Shown: positions 7,743 to 18,658, counted from the stretch's first letter. The stretch: DNA of 64,000 nucleotides from Helicobacter didelphidarum (GCF_003364195.1 NZ_NXLQ01000001.1:1-64000), one strand, 5' to 3'. Program-made: numbers and translations. The notes: generated by a model from the letters alone, not told the origin.

Positions 7743-8924
7743 ATGAAAATATATCATTTATCACATATCGATTTAGATGGCTATGGCTGCCAATTTGTGG
7801 CACGTGAATTTTTTAAGGATATTACATTTTATAATGCGAATTATGGCAAGGAAGTTATGGCACGATTAAATGCGATTTTAGGCAATATTTCTTCATATAA
7901 AATGCGTGGAAATAGTAATACAGCGACACTTTTTGGCAAAACTATAAAGATAGAACAAAAAAATCCAATACAACAAAACCAAACGAAAGAAAAATTCATC
8001 ATTCTTATTACAGATTTAAATCTGACACTCAATGAATCAAAATTTCTTAGTGAGCAAGTAAAGGAATTAAAAGTTGCTGGACTTGATATTGAGATTATCC
8101 TACTTGACCACCATGCTACGGGTGAGGAAAGTGCGAAAATGTATTCGTGGTATCATTTAGATGTAAATCGTTGTGCAACAAAAATTACTTATGAATATTT
8201 ATTGGAGCGATTTGGATTACAAGAATCAACACAAGTTTGGTTGAAACCTATGGTTGAAATGATTAATTCGGTTGATATTTGGGTTGAAAGTGGATTTGGT
8301 TTTGAATTTGGTAAAGTCGCTATGAGCATGATTGCAACAAGTAATGAACTCAATCGTTTTATGTTTGATACAGAAAGTAGAGATTATAAGCTCAATCTTT
8401 TACAATATGCACGAGATTTCCTTAAAGATTCTCATGTGAATAAAGTAGGGGGATTGATTGAGGGGAAAGCATTTGATGAAGTAGAATTTGATAATGCGAT
8501 TTTCTTTTTAAAAAAAGTAGCACTTGGGGGCGATAAAGAAACAGAAACCATGGATAATATCGTCTCAAGGGCACAAGTAAAACTTTTAGAAATGAAAAAA
8601 GATGAATGTAAAATTTATTATAAAGATAAAACTGGTTTTTTAAGCTATTGTATGGGAGGTATCTCGGTTGTAGCAAACCGATTTTTGCATGAGAACAAAG
8701 ATGAATTTGACTTCTATATTGATGTAAGCAATCGTGGAAATGTTAGTCTCCGATCAAATGGTGGTTGTGATGTGAGTGCCTTAAGTCAAGAATGTTTTCA
8801 TGGAGGTGGGCATAAAAATGCAAGTGGGGGACGCATTGAAAATTTTAGAGAAAGTTTTCTTTATGAAGATATAAAGGCACAAGTGCAAGGTATATTAGAA
8901 ATGCGAGATGAATGGGATTTATGA
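7743..8924 (+). CDS. DHH-family phosphoesterase (NrnB-like)
   Basis: 393 aa. The DHH domain is marked by HIDLDGYG (8-15, metal-binding aspartates 10 and 12), a DLN motif (91-93) and DHH itself (122-124). The DHHA1-type C-terminal motif FHGGGHKNASGG lies near 356-367. This family includes oligoribonucleases, pAp phosphatases and cyclic-dinucleotide phosphodiesterases. The separation of the two motifs and the length fit the NrnB-like subgroup, which degrades short RNA or phosphorylated nucleotides in the cytoplasm. A low-complexity insert around 50-82 separates early motifs. The gene stands alone, with a TATAAT -10 at 7684-7689. The exact substrate cannot be read from the sequence. Confidence 0.85.
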   Translation: MKIYHLSHIDLDGYGCQFVAREFFKDITFYNANYGKEVMARLNAILGNISSYKMRGNSNTATLFGKTIKIEQKNPIQQNQTKEKFIILITDLNLTLNESKFLSEQVKELKVAGLDIEIILLDHHATGEESAKMYSWYHLDVNRCATKITYEYLLERFGLQESTQVWLKPMVEMINSVDIWVESGFGFEFGKVAMSMIATSNELNRFMFDTESRDYKLNLLQYARDFLKDSHVNKVGGLIEGKAFDEVEFDNAIFFLKKVALGGDKETETMDNIVSRAQVKLLEMKKDECKIYYKDKTGFLSYCMGGISVVANRFLHENKDEFDFYIDVSNRGNVSLRSNGGCDVSALSQECFHGGGHKNASGGRIENFRESFLYEDIKAQVQGILEMRDEWDL

Positions 8925-9149
8925 TGTTGTAAGGATAAAGAGTCAATAATCTTACTTATTAGATAATTACTTCGTGATATTTATAGAATCTAAATCTTAT
9001 ACCAATGTATATGGGTAAAAAACTATTTATTGTAAGAATTTTCTTTCTTAAATTCTTTTGCTTCTATATTTTTTATTGTAAATATTTTGGTAAAATATTA
9101 TTGATTTCTTAAAACCATACTCATAAAACTCTCTATCAAAGGAATAAAA
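8925..9149. other. Intergenic region before hypC
   Basis: It contains a plausible -10 (TAAAAT around 9092-9097) for hypC. No other feature is seen. Confidence 0.4.
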
Positions 9150-9422
9150 ATGTGTCTAGCAATCCCTTCAAAAGTTATAAGCATTAATACAGAAACAAAT
9201 ATGGCGACACTTGATACACTTGGTGTGAAACGCGAGGCAAGCCTCGATCTTATGCAAGATAATGTTCTTATTGGCGATTTTGTGCTTTTGCATGTGGGTT
9301 ATATTATGGGCAAAATTGATGAAGAAGATGCCAAAGAAAGTCTGAAGCTTTATGCACAAATGATTCATGCAATGCAAGAAGAAGAGGAAGAGATTAAAGA
9401 ATTGGAACAAGCAAATCAATAG
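9150..9422 (+). CDS. hypC: Hydrogenase assembly chaperone HypC
   Basis: 90 aa. It begins with the diagnostic MCLAIPSKV; Cys2 is the family's essential residue, used to carry the Fe(CN)2CO moiety with HypD. The rest is the small beta-barrel followed by an acidic helix (EEEEEIKELEQ). In the cytoplasm it delivers iron to the large subunit of [NiFe] hydrogenase. The ribosome-binding site AAAGGAA precedes the start. None of hypA, B, D, E or F is in the window, so it stands apart from the rest of its pathway. Confidence 0.95.
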   Translation: MCLAIPSKVISINTETNMATLDTLGVKREASLDLMQDNVLIGDFVLLHVGYIMGKIDEEDAKESLKLYAQMIHAMQEEEEEIKELEQANQ

Positions 9423-9667
9423 GGAATAAAGATAATTTCAAACTTCTATTACTCTTCACAATAAAGAGATTTCTTAATAATTACAATGTTATAAGTTTTT
9501 ATAAGAAAATTAACACAAAATTATTGAATGATTTATTTTATTTTTCTATATCATAGAAATGCGTTATGAGTTCTATTGGCAATTTATAAGTTTTTTATCC
9601 TTTTTAGCATTCTTTTGATAAAATTTGTTTTTAAACTATTTTATTGAAAATGATAAAAGGATAGACA

Positions 9668-11254
9668 ATGACACAAAAATATGCTATTTTAAGTGTAAGC
9701 AATAAAGAAGGTATTATTGAATTTGCAAAAGGTCTCATCTCTTTGAACTATAAGATTCTAAGCACAGGAGGCACACTCCAAGTATTGCACGATAATAATA
9801 TCGAAGCAATTGATGTAAGTTCTTATACACAAAGTGAAGAAATGTTTGATGGACGAGTAAAAACCTTGCACCCAAAAATACATGGTGGTATCTTGTATCG
9901 TCGCAATCTAGAATCTGATAGACAGACTGCAAATAAAGCGGGTATCTATACTATTGATCTTGTTTGTGCAAATCTTTATCCATTCAAGGATACAATCCAA
10001 AGAACACAGGATTTTCATGAAATTATAGACAATATTGATATTGGTGGTCCAAGCATGATTCGTGCTGGAGCAAAGAATTTTCAAGATGTAGTAGTTGTAG
10101 TAGATTGTAAAGACTACAAACAAGTAATAGAAACTCTCAAAAGGAACGAAAATACTATTGAATTTCGTCGTAACCTTATGATAAAGGCTTTTAGTCATAC
10201 AGCAGAATATGATTGCATTATTGCAAATTATATGAATGAAAGATTCTATAATGATATGAGCGAAAATATTTTTATTGTGGGAAAAAAAGTTATAAATACA
10301 AATTATGGAGAGAATCCTCACCAAAAAGGTGCATTATATGAGAATAAAGATTTCTATTCTAAGCATTTTAAAACACTGAAAGGCAATCCTAGTTTTAATA
10401 ACTTTACAGATATGAATGCTGCTATGAAAATTGCAACTTCCTTTGGTAAAAAAGCTTGTGTATGTATTGTAAAACACGGAAATCCTTGCGGGTTTGCACT
10501 CAAAGATAGCTTAATACAATCATACCAAGAAGCTTTCAAATGCGATAGCATAAGTGCATATGGCGGTGTTGTGGCAATTAATGGAATATTGGATAAGAGT
10601 TTAGCAAATGAGATTCTAAAAAGCTATATTGAAGTGGTTGTTGCAAGTAAGGTTACTTTAGAAGCAATGGAAGTATTTTTACACAAAAAACGTATTAAAA
10701 TTTTTGAATGCAATGCAATAGATGGCACAAAGCCTCTTATGCAATCACATGATGAAGATTGCGATACTCTTTATTTTCCTCGTGATATGTTTGATTTTAA
10801 GAGGATTGAGGGTGGTTTTGTTTATCAAAATACCGATGTTATAGAATCTGATGAAGTAAGAAACTCTCAACTTATGAGTAACGCGAAAGCCACACAGGAA
10901 CAAATGCTTGATTTGGAAATAGCTTACAAAATAGCTGCTCTTACAAAATCAAATTGTGTTGTATATGTAAAAGATTCGATTCTTGTAGCAATCGGTATGG
11001 GTATGACAAGCCGTGTTGATGCAAGTTATGCTGCAATTAAAAAAGCTCAAGATATGGGTTTAGACCTCAATGGTGCAAGTCTTGCAAGTGAAGCATTCTT
11101 TCCTTTCAAGGATAGTGTTACTCTTGCGGCAAGTGTTGGAGTAAAAGCAATTATACAGCCAGGCGGAAGTATCCGTGATAATGAAGTAATTGAGGAAGCT
11201 AATAAACATTCAATTGCATTATATTTTTCAGGTAAAAGACATTTTTTACACTAA
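9668..11254 (+). CDS. purH: Bifunctional AICAR formyltransferase / IMP cyclohydrolase
   Basis: 528 aa, full length. The N-terminal MGS-like IMP cyclohydrolase domain (1-150) contains [15 protein letters not shown] and [12 protein letters not shown]. The C-terminal AICAR formyltransferase domain contains the catalytic-loop motif KHGNPCG and, near the end, SEAFFPFKD. It performs the last two steps of de novo purine synthesis (AICAR to FAICAR to IMP). H. pylori lacks this pathway, while several enterohepatic Helicobacter species have it, which helps to place the organism. cysE follows 13 bp downstream on the same strand and may be co-transcribed. Confidence 0.97.
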   Translation: MTQKYAILSVSNKEGIIEFAKGLISLNYKILSTGGTLQVLHDNNIEAIDVSSYTQSEEMFDGRVKTLHPKIHGGILYRRNLESDRQTANKAGIYTIDLVCANLYPFKDTIQRTQDFHEIIDNIDIGGPSMIRAGAKNFQDVVVVVDCKDYKQVIETLKRNENTIEFRRNLMIKAFSHTAEYDCIIANYMNERFYNDMSENIFIVGKKVINTNYGENPHQKGALYENKDFYSKHFKTLKGNPSFNNFTDMNAAMKIATSFGKKACVCIVKHGNPCGFALKDSLIQSYQEAFKCDSISAYGGVVAINGILDKSLANEILKSYIEVVVASKVTLEAMEVFLHKKRIKIFECNAIDGTKPLMQSHDEDCDTLYFPRDMFDFKRIEGGFVYQNTDVIESDEVRNSQLMSNAKATQEQMLDLEIAYKIAALTKSNCVVYVKDSILVAIGMGMTSRVDASYAAIKKAQDMGLDLNGASLASEAFFPFKDSVTLAASVGVKAIIQPGGSIRDNEVIEEANKHSIALYFSGKRHFLH

Positions 11255-11267
11255 AATGAGGTATAGA

Positions 11268-12080
11268 ATGAGTGAAAATAGCAACATAAATACAGAGACA
11301 AAAATTGATACAAAAAATAATATTATTCTAAAAGAAATACAACCTTTGTGGCAACAAATCAAAGAAGATTTTTCTACCCCACAGCAAAAAGATCCTGCAT
11401 ATAATGGTTTTTTAGAACTTTTTTTTAATTATCCTGGATTGATTGCTATCGCACATCATAGGGTTGCCCATCGTGTTTATAATAGGGGATTCAAATTGCT
11501 TGGAAGAATCATTATGGGTTGGGCACAATTCATGACAAGTATTGATATACATCCAGCGGCATATATTGGAAGACGTGTGTTTATTGATCATGGCATTGGT
11601 GTTGTGATTGGTGAAACAGCACAAATTGGTAATGATGTAACTATTTATCAAGGTGTGAGCTTGGGTGGTGTGAGTCTTGAAAAGACAAAACGACATCCAA
11701 CAGTGCTTCATAATGTAACAATTGGTGCGGGTGCAAAAATATTAGGAAATATAGTTATTGGTGAAAATGCAAAAGTAGGATCAAATTCTGTTGTTATTAA
11801 AAATGTTCCAAATAATGCTACTGCAGTTGGTATTCCAGCTCGAATCATAGGGCAAGATGACAAAGAAAATGACAAGCAAACAACAAAATTACCCGATATT
11901 GATCAAAAAATGTTTGAGTATATTTTATGTCGCTTAAAGATTTTTGAAGCGATGGTGCAAGAATGCACACAACAAGATATTAATACAACAATGTGTGAAA
12001 AATATGAGGAATTAAAAGAACAAGGCAAGATTCTCGATAATATGTATGCCGAGTTTCTTAAAGCTATAAAAAAAGAATGA
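11268..12080 (+). CDS. cysE: Serine O-acetyltransferase
   Basis: 270 aa from the chosen start at 11268, just after the purH stop; an upstream in-frame ATG inside purH (11190) is less likely. An N-terminal helical domain precedes a left-handed beta-helix of hexapeptide repeats containing DIHPAAYIG, DHGIGVVIGETAQIG and YQGVSLGG. These carry the catalytic histidine and the acetyl-CoA site typical of CysE. It makes O-acetylserine for cysteine synthesis. The C-terminal tail (about 200-270) is longer than in short CysE proteins and is polar and helical. cysK is not adjacent. Confidence 0.95.
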   Translation: MSENSNINTETKIDTKNNIILKEIQPLWQQIKEDFSTPQQKDPAYNGFLELFFNYPGLIAIAHHRVAHRVYNRGFKLLGRIIMGWAQFMTSIDIHPAAYIGRRVFIDHGIGVVIGETAQIGNDVTIYQGVSLGGVSLEKTKRHPTVLHNVTIGAGAKILGNIVIGENAKVGSNSVVIKNVPNNATAVGIPARIIGQDDKENDKQTTKLPDIDQKMFEYILCRLKIFEAMVQECTQQDINTTMCEKYEELKEQGKILDNMYAEFLKAIKKE

Positions 12081-12578
12081 AAAAATAATGTTTTATTTAT
12101 GCAAGAGCATCAAAATGAAAATTAATAGATTTTTCTTGTGTTTGCTTCTTTGTTCTAGATTCTACTTAATTACCATTATTTATAATTAGATAATAAAAAT
12201 AATTTAAAAGTAAGTTATGTTTGTCAATCTTTTATCTCTTTTGAGTAGCTTTGAGATTGATTAAGACTATTTGATTTTGTGTTTCTTTCAATTTCTCATG
12301 TTGGCGATAGGGATTTTTTTATTTAAAATTAAAAAATAAATGAACCAAAAAAGTAAAATATATTTACTTAATCTCTTCAAAATATTTGAGAATCTTTTTA
12401 CTTTTTGAGGTATTATTTTATTTTTATAGTCAAAATATAGCAACATGAAATTATTTGCAAACCAATAAATATTCTAATATGTTTTGATAAACAAAAACTC
12501 GACTAAGTGCTGTATTTTCTCTAAATATTACAAACTATCGATACAAATTAATTCTATTTATAGAATCTTGAACAAGGA
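12081..12578. other. 500-bp AT-rich intergenic region
   Basis: No ORF with a ribosome-binding site, tRNA or strong hairpin is seen. It presumably contains the promoter of the following DUF475 gene. Confidence 0.5.
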
Positions 12579-12584
12579 TTGGAA

Positions 12585-13556
12585 TTGAAATATTTTTATA
12601 GTTCTTTCGTTGTTACGCTCATAGGTTTAGGAATAGCATACTATATTGACACATGGGAAGCTGTATATATATGTGTCATTCTCTCTTTGCTTGAGATTAG
12701 TTTATCGTTTGATAACGCTGTTGTCAATGCAAAAGTTCTTAACACAATGGAAGAAAAATGGCAACAAAGGTTTATTTATTGGGGGATTCCCATTGCGGTA
12801 TTTGGTATGCGTTTTGTTTTTCCCATACTTATTGTTGCAATTGCAGCAAGAATGGGGATATTGGAGACTTTACATCTCGCAATTTATAAGCCAGATGAAT
12901 ACCATAAAGCACTTGAAACAACGCGTTTTGAAATATATGCTTTTGGTGGGGCATTTCTACTCATGGTTTTTCTGCAATTCTTTTTTAGTGATGAAAAAGA
13001 TGAACATTGGATTTCGTTGCTCGAGGCTAATCCTATAATGCGTATGTTGGTAAAATTTCCGAATGTTTCGTTCATGATTGCTATTACTTTTGGTATTATC
13101 TTGTTAGCAATAACAAAAGAATATGTTATAGGAATGGCATATTTTAGTGCTTTAGCACTCTATTTGCTTATACATTCTGCTGATACACTATTTGGTAGCG
13201 ATGGTATTCGCAATGGCTTAATGGGCTTTTTGTATTTGGAAGTTTTAGATGCAAGTTTTAGTTTTGATGGCGTTATTGGTGCGTTTGCTTTAAGTGAAAA
13301 TATTTTTATTATCATGGTAGGTTTAGGTATTGGTGCCATGTTTGTTCGTAGTTTGACACTTTATTTTGTCAAACGACAAGTGTTGCAAAAATTGATTTAC
13401 TTAGAACATGGTGCTCATTATGCCATTGGTGCATTAGCTGTGATTATGATTGTAAAAATTTTCACAGAAGTGAGTGAAATTATCACAGGACTTGTTGGTG
13501 TTGGCTTCATTGGTGTATCTTTTATTTGTTCTATAATGACAAAGAAAAAACCTTAG
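12585..13556 (+). CDS. TerC/DUF475-family integral membrane protein
   Basis: About 323 aa. The start is probably the TTG at 12585, which has AAGGAT 5 bp upstream; the TTG at 12579 overlaps that site. Multiple transmembrane helices carry two hallmark motifs, SLSFDNAVVNA (around 43-53) and DASFSFDGVIGA (around 226-237). These acidic intramembrane motifs are shared with TerC and the LysE-like superfamily, some of which are metal (manganese) exporters. DUF475 proteins are commonly annotated with tellurium resistance, but no ter genes are nearby. Inner-membrane metal transport is an inference. Confidence 0.85.
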   Translation: MKYFYSSFVVTLIGLGIAYYIDTWEAVYICVILSLLEISLSFDNAVVNAKVLNTMEEKWQQRFIYWGIPIAVFGMRFVFPILIVAIAARMGILETLHLAIYKPDEYHKALETTRFEIYAFGGAFLLMVFLQFFFSDEKDEHWISLLEANPIMRMLVKFPNVSFMIAITFGIILLAITKEYVIGMAYFSALALYLLIHSADTLFGSDGIRNGLMGFLYLEVLDASFSFDGVIGAFALSENIFIIMVGLGIGAMFVRSLTLYFVKRQVLQKLIYLEHGAHYAIGALAVIMIVKIFTEVSEIITGLVGVGFIGVSFICSIMTKKKP

Positions 13557-13682
13557 AATCTCAAACTAAACCTACTTGATTCCTTAATTATTCAAATTGT
13601 CTTGTAAATCAATAATATAATTTGATAGGAAAAAGAATGTATTGGGGTAGGGGGGATTAAACAATATAGAATCTCATTTATT
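13557..13682. other. Intergenic region with G-rich tract
   Basis: It contains GGGGTAGGGGGG (about 13645-13656), a short guanine tract in noncoding DNA. No gene is seen. Confidence 0.4.
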
Positions 13683-14122
<440 letters not shown>

Positions 14123-14134
14123 CAGAATCTAGGG

Positions 14135-14742
14135 CTAATAAAAAGAAGGGTTGGGGTTTAAATCTATAAAAATCCATTCGTTATGAGTGGGATATACTCT
14201 TCTTTCTACTACTTCATATTTTCTTATAGCAAATTTTAATCCCCTATCTACTATTTTATTATCATAATTGTCGGTTAATTCATCTTTTGGACTTTGATAC
14301 GATATACTTAATCTATCTATTTCCACAAACTCTACAATCTCTTTCCAAGTAAAATACAACACTCCCAGTTTTTCACATTGTTCTTTATCTTTCAAATCAG
14401 GATTTACCCATAATAACTTATGATATTTATCTGCACTGCTTTCAAACCATTGGATATTCGGAATTTTATAGAGTTCTTGAGACGATATAATATTTTGCAT
14501 AATTCTAGTTTTGCTATGGCAAAAAGATATTCTCCTTTGTTATTTGTAATCATTAATTCTTTTGTTCTATCATGACTTCTTACCCTTACTCCCTCTGTTC
14601 CCATAAAGTCTCTTTGTGGATTAAGTATGGTTATGCCACTATCATTATGAGAATCTTGATATTGTTTATATCCTTGATAATTATTTCTATTCGGATAATT
14701 TATATCAGTGTATGTATTTTTCTCTTGTTCATTTTTACTTAT
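14135..14742 (-). pseudogene. Broken gene: lost start codon and frameshift
   Basis: A strong ribosome-binding site (GGGAGG) stands 7 nt before ATA at 14742-14740 where an ATG is expected. The frame from there runs through SKNEQEKNTYTDINY, then DFMGTEGVRVRSHDRTKEL and NNKGEYLFAIAKLE, to a stop at 14404. Apparent continuation (QELYKIPNIQWFESSADKYHK onward, 121 aa) is in another frame ending at 14135. A frameshift near 14480-14510 would join them into about 200 aa. The family is not recognised. Near-complete preservation suggests recent inactivation, or rare ATA initiation plus frameshifting. Confidence 0.5.
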
Positions 14743-14935
14743 ATTGTTTCCTCCCTGTAATTTATATTTTAATGCAACAAAAATAATTCTATCATAGCAT
14801 GGAGTAGTAATTTAGGAATCAATAAAGATTTTTGATTATTAAGTTAAGATGAATAAATAAATATGCACGATAGAAAATATTATTTCTTCTACGATATAAA
14901 GGCACACCGAGTATTGTTTGTATTGCATGATCATC

Positions 14936-15367
14936 TTAAGATTTTGTAAAATTATCATTCTTTGCTGTTACTGGAACATAAAATGCCCAAAATTTGCTTA
15001 CAAAATATCCCACAATAGTATAGGTAACACCACCTAATATCAAGGCAATATATTCATTCATATTAAGGATTCTGTATGTAATAAAAATTATTATTGTGCT
15101 AAAGATATAGGCAATCCCCATAGCAATTCCAAATCGCACAAAATCTTTTTTATGTGAATTTTGTGATTTGAAAGTAAATTTTTTATTTAAAATATATGAA
15201 TTTAGCACACCAAAGATAGTGCCAATTGTATTAGCAACCTCTGGTATCACCCCCAGAAAAGTCAATCCGAATGTAATAGAATACCCTACAATAGTATTTG
15301 CTATGCCAACAAGTGCGTAGAGGAAAGCAGAGTTATTGAGTAATTTTGTCATCGTTGTTTTTATCAT
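14936..15367 (-). CDS. GtrA-like membrane protein
   Basis: 143 aa with four predicted transmembrane helices and the GtrA pattern: an N-terminal FLYALVGIANTIVGYSITFGL helix pair and then NSYILNKKFTFKS, the conserved N-x(4)-N-(K/R)-F-x-F loop. In phage serotype-conversion systems GtrA flips undecaprenyl-phosphate-glucose across the inner membrane. It is the third gene of a minus-strand set with a Glucos_trans_II-like glucosyltransferase and a GtrB-like enzyme, which strongly supports the call. Confidence 0.88.
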   Translation of the reverse strand: MIKTTMTKLLNNSAFLYALVGIANTIVGYSITFGLTFLGVIPEVANTIGTIFGVLNSYILNKKFTFKSQNSHKKDFVRFGIAMGIAYIFSTIIIFITYRILNMNEYIALILGGVTYTIVGYFVSKFWAFYVPVTAKNDNFTKS

Positions 15368-15439
15368 TTTATTATCTTATTTTTATTAGGAATTTTTTGA
15401 AACTAGAGTCTTTTCTTTATAGGGGTTAATATCACTTTG

Positions 15440-17221
15440 TTAGTATGGTATTAATGGTTGTAATGCCTCCTCCTCCTCAATTTCTTTATGTGTATATTTT
15501 TCTTCACCTTTAAAGGTAATAATTGCACAATGTGGATACACTTCTATTTTATGGTAAATATTATTTACTCGTTTGATGAGTTTCCCAGCAGTCTCTGGGA
15601 TACATTTTTGATTCTTAGCAATTTTTTCAGGATCTTCAGAATCTGGTAACTCAATCCATTGTTCCTCTGGAATCTCGCCCCAACCATAATGTTTCATTAC
15701 CATACGAATCCAATATTTTCCATCAGTAATGAGTGCCAATCGTTTCATGATACGATTACTTTTTGATGAATTTTCAAGGACGGGAGATGCAGTAACCCAG
15801 CCTTTTACTCTAAAAAGGTAATCATCATAACTCACTTGCTTTGGTATTGCATTTGCAAGATCGCTTAATAAGATTGTAATTCTAAAGTTTTGATATTCTT
15901 TCTGTTTTGCAAGTGCGTTTCCATACATATTTGCAAAGACAATGAGCGACCAAGACAACATACCAACAATAACACCAGAAGCAACAAAGAATATTCTTTG
16001 AGTAAGATTTCTTGAGACAAGTTTTTCCGAATTTGTTTGTTGTTGATCCTCTTGTTTGTAAGCCCAACCTCTCCATGAGCTTACAATATAAATTGCAATA
16101 ATAGCGGTAAAAATTCCAATACCAATGAATGCACGGGGACGAGTAAGTGGCTCTTGCAAAAGTAAATAAGTTCCATAAGAAAATGAGATTCCAAAGATTA
16201 TAACAAGCAAGGAAAGTGTAAGAGAAAGAATCTTATTATTTTTACCTTGATAGATTGCAGAGAGAATAAAAAATATAATCAACGCAATAAAAGAGATTTT
16301 AATGCCACTCCAACCAAAATCGTTCCATAAATAATCAAGATATGTTTCCAGATTCTCTAAGAATCCTTCAATAAAATTAGAGGGCGTGAGTGTAGCAGTC
16401 CCAGCTTGTGCATGTGCAAATGGATGCATAATGATAAATTTAAAAATTGATAATGCAATAATATAATTTATCATTGAAACCCCCATAAAAATAAGTGTTT
16501 TTTTCAGTCCCGCATTTGTTTGATTAAGCATTAGAAAGCCAAAGAAAAGCACTAAAATTATTTCTATTCCACTGCTTGCTTGATATGTCATACACATTCC
16601 CAGTGAACAAAGAATTGAAACGGGAATATACGCACGAACATGGTGGATAAAAATAAAAGGTATCACACTAAAAAGCACCGATAATGCCATGTAGGGAGAA
16701 TCAAATCTAAAAGATAGCTCTTCTAAAAAATAAGGTGAAAGTCCAATGGGTAATGAAGCAATGATTCCTAAAATCGTTAAACGTTTTTTATGTGGCACTT
16801 CTTTTTCTTCCCATATACTTGTTTCATTTTTCCACAGGACTTCACGAATGCTCCATACCACAATAACAGATGCAAAGCTTAAAAAACCGATTGCAACAAA
16901 TTGTGTTAATGGTGCAATATCAGATAAGACACTATCCATATGCATAAAAGTTGAGAGAAAATAGCTAATATAGCGTGAGAAATTATCCCATTCTTTATAG
17001 CCAATAGCAGAACGCCCCCAATCATCAATATAATACACATCCGCACGAATAATAGCAGTAATCCCTAATAAATAGAGAAAAAATGCTACACAAATATATT
17101 TCCAAAACCCCTCTGTGTGGAAGAATGCCCATAACGCACCTTTAAAGTCAGTAAAAATTTGTGAAAATAAATTTGTCTTATGATGTGTGTTTTGAGTGTA
17201 GTATTTTTTTGTTTGATTCAT
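15440..17221 (-). CDS. Membrane glucosyltransferase (GtrC-like, Glucos_trans_II type)
   Basis: 593 aa with a cytoplasmic N-terminus, then about 10-11 transmembrane helices and a C-terminal periplasmic domain of roughly 170 aa. The first helix is followed by RADVYYIDDWGRSAIGYKEW, the acidic D-D-x-GR motif typical of Glucos_trans_II enzymes that transfer glucose from a polyprenyl carrier onto O-antigen. The ribosome-binding site AGGAGG is strong. It lies between the GtrB-like and GtrA-like genes. The likely role is O-antigen or other surface glycan glucosylation; the acceptor is unknown. Confidence 0.85.
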   Translation of the reverse strand: MNQTKKYYTQNTHHKTNLFSQIFTDFKGALWAFFHTEGFWKYICVAFFLYLLGITAIIRADVYYIDDWGRSAIGYKEWDNFSRYISYFLSTFMHMDSVLSDIAPLTQFVAIGFLSFASVIVVWSIREVLWKNETSIWEEKEVPHKKRLTILGIIASLPIGLSPYFLEELSFRFDSPYMALSVLFSVIPFIFIHHVRAYIPVSILCSLGMCMTYQASSGIEIILVLFFGFLMLNQTNAGLKKTLIFMGVSMINYIIALSIFKFIIMHPFAHAQAGTATLTPSNFIEGFLENLETYLDYLWNDFGWSGIKISFIALIIFFILSAIYQGKNNKILSLTLSLLVIIFGISFSYGTYLLLQEPLTRPRAFIGIGIFTAIIAIYIVSSWRGWAYKQEDQQQTNSEKLVSRNLTQRIFFVASGVIVGMLSWSLIVFANMYGNALAKQKEYQNFRITILLSDLANAIPKQVSYDDYLFRVKGWVTASPVLENSSKSNRIMKRLALITDGKYWIRMVMKHYGWGEIPEEQWIELPDSEDPEKIAKNQKCIPETAGKLIKRVNNIYHKIEVYPHCAIITFKGEEKYTHKEIEEEEALQPLIPY

Positions 17222-17467
17222 TATTGCCTCCTAAGATTATATAAAATTGATCTAAAAATAATCTTGACATCTTTCTTATGAAGATTTGCGGAATCTTTCT
17301 CTAAATTATTTATATTCTATTTTAGCATTACATTGAAGGATTCTATTTTGTGTCTCCCATGTTATATTATCACATCTGATACCATGTTGTTTCCCTTTAC
17401 GAAAAATAAGAAATATATTTTATCTTTTCATATATTCAAATAAATATTGAATAACTCTTGTTTGATT

Positions 17468-18658
17468 CTAATGAATATTAGCACTTATAATCGAATCTTT
17501 TATTGAATCTTGTTTTGATTCTGTATTTACAATATGATTGCTTTGTAAATTTGTTTGGAAATTTTCTAAAATATAAATTGGTCGCATTTTTACTTGTTCA
17601 TAAATTCTTGCAATGTATTCACCAATGACACCTAATACAATAAGTTGGATACCGCCAATAAAACTAATTAGGACAATAAGGCTAGGGTATCCTGGTACAA
17701 GATTACCATAAAGTAATGTAAAGACAAATCGATAAGAACCATAAATAAATGCTCCAAAGCTGATGATAAAACCAAGAATAAATGCAAAACGCAATGGCAT
17801 TGTGCTAAAGCTAATGATACCTTCGATAGCATATTTAAAAAGTTTCCAAAAACTCCAACTTGATGCTTCTTTAAAATGCGGTATATATTCATATTCTAAG
17901 CATTCTCGTTTAAAACCAACCCATGCAAACATTGCTTTTGAGAATCTGTGATACTCACCCATTTGTAATAATGAATTAATAACTTCTCTATCCATGAGGC
18001 GAAAATCTCTAACGCCTGATTCTATCTTAACTTCAGACATAAAATTTGAAATTTTATAAAATGCTTCACTAAGTATCGCACGAATCTTACTTTCTCCCGC
18101 ACGCGTTGTGCGACGAGCATATATAACTTTTGTTTGACGATTAGATTCTAACCAAATTTGAATCATTTGAGGAATGAGGCTTGGTGGATCTTGTAAATCT
18201 GCATCAAGTAAAATTACTCCTTCGCCCCGTGCTTTCTTTAAACCAGCTAAAATTGCAGCTTCTTTGCCAAAATTGCGTGAAAGTGAAAAGGTACGAATGA
18301 CAAAATTATTAAGAACAGCGGTTTCATTAAGATTCTCAGTGTTAGATTGTGTTGCATTTGATATGTTGTTTGTAGTTTGAATGGGTGGCTGCTTTGTATG
18401 GATATCTGTATTATATTTTTTTTGCATATCTTGCAAGATTTCCAATGTTTTATCCTTGCTACCATCATTTACAAAGATAAATTCATAAAAAGGTATATTG
18501 TTTGCAGTATTAAAGTATTTACATATTCTTTCTTGCACACCATTCATAGTTTTAATAATTTCGTCTAAAAATTTTGGTAAAGAAACTTCTTCATTATAGC
18601 AGGGTACAACAATTGAAATACTGGGGTTATAGTTATTCTCAGATTCATATATTTCCAC
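17468..18658 (-). CDS. GtrB-like polyprenyl-phosphate glycosyltransferase (GT2)
   Basis: 396 aa with a GTG start supported by AAGGAG 5 nt upstream. The GT2 domain has SIVVPCYNEE (15-24), FVNDGSKD (around 63-70) and LLDADLQDPP (DxD-type, around 154-163), followed by two C-terminal transmembrane helices, as in GtrB and dolichol-phosphate mannose synthases. It makes the undecaprenyl-phosphate sugar used by the neighbouring GtrC-like enzyme. An insertion of about 40 polar residues (NTDIHTKQPPIQTTNN onward, about 83-122) interrupts the N-terminal domain and is unusual. Confidence 0.9.
   Translation of the reverse strand: MEIYESENNYNPSISIVVPCYNEEVSLPKFLDEIIKTMNGVQERICKYFNTANNIPFYEFIFVNDGSKDKTLEILQDMQKKYNTDIHTKQPPIQTTNNISNATQSNTENLNETAVLNNFVIRTFSLSRNFGKEAAILAGLKKARGEGVILLDADLQDPPSLIPQMIQIWLESNRQTKVIYARRTTRAGESKIRAILSEAFYKISNFMSEVKIESGVRDFRLMDREVINSLLQMGEYHRFSKAMFAWVGFKRECLEYEYIPHFKEASSWSFWKLFKYAIEGIISFSTMPLRFAFILGFIISFGAFIYGSYRFVFTLLYGNLVPGYPSLIVLISFIGGIQLIVLGVIGEYIARIYEQVKMRPIYILENFQTNLQSNHIVNTESKQDSIKDSIISANIH

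Noticed and set aside
12585-13556. Part of a tellurite-resistance operon
   Set aside because: Only one TerC/DUF475-type protein is present; no other ter genes adjoin.
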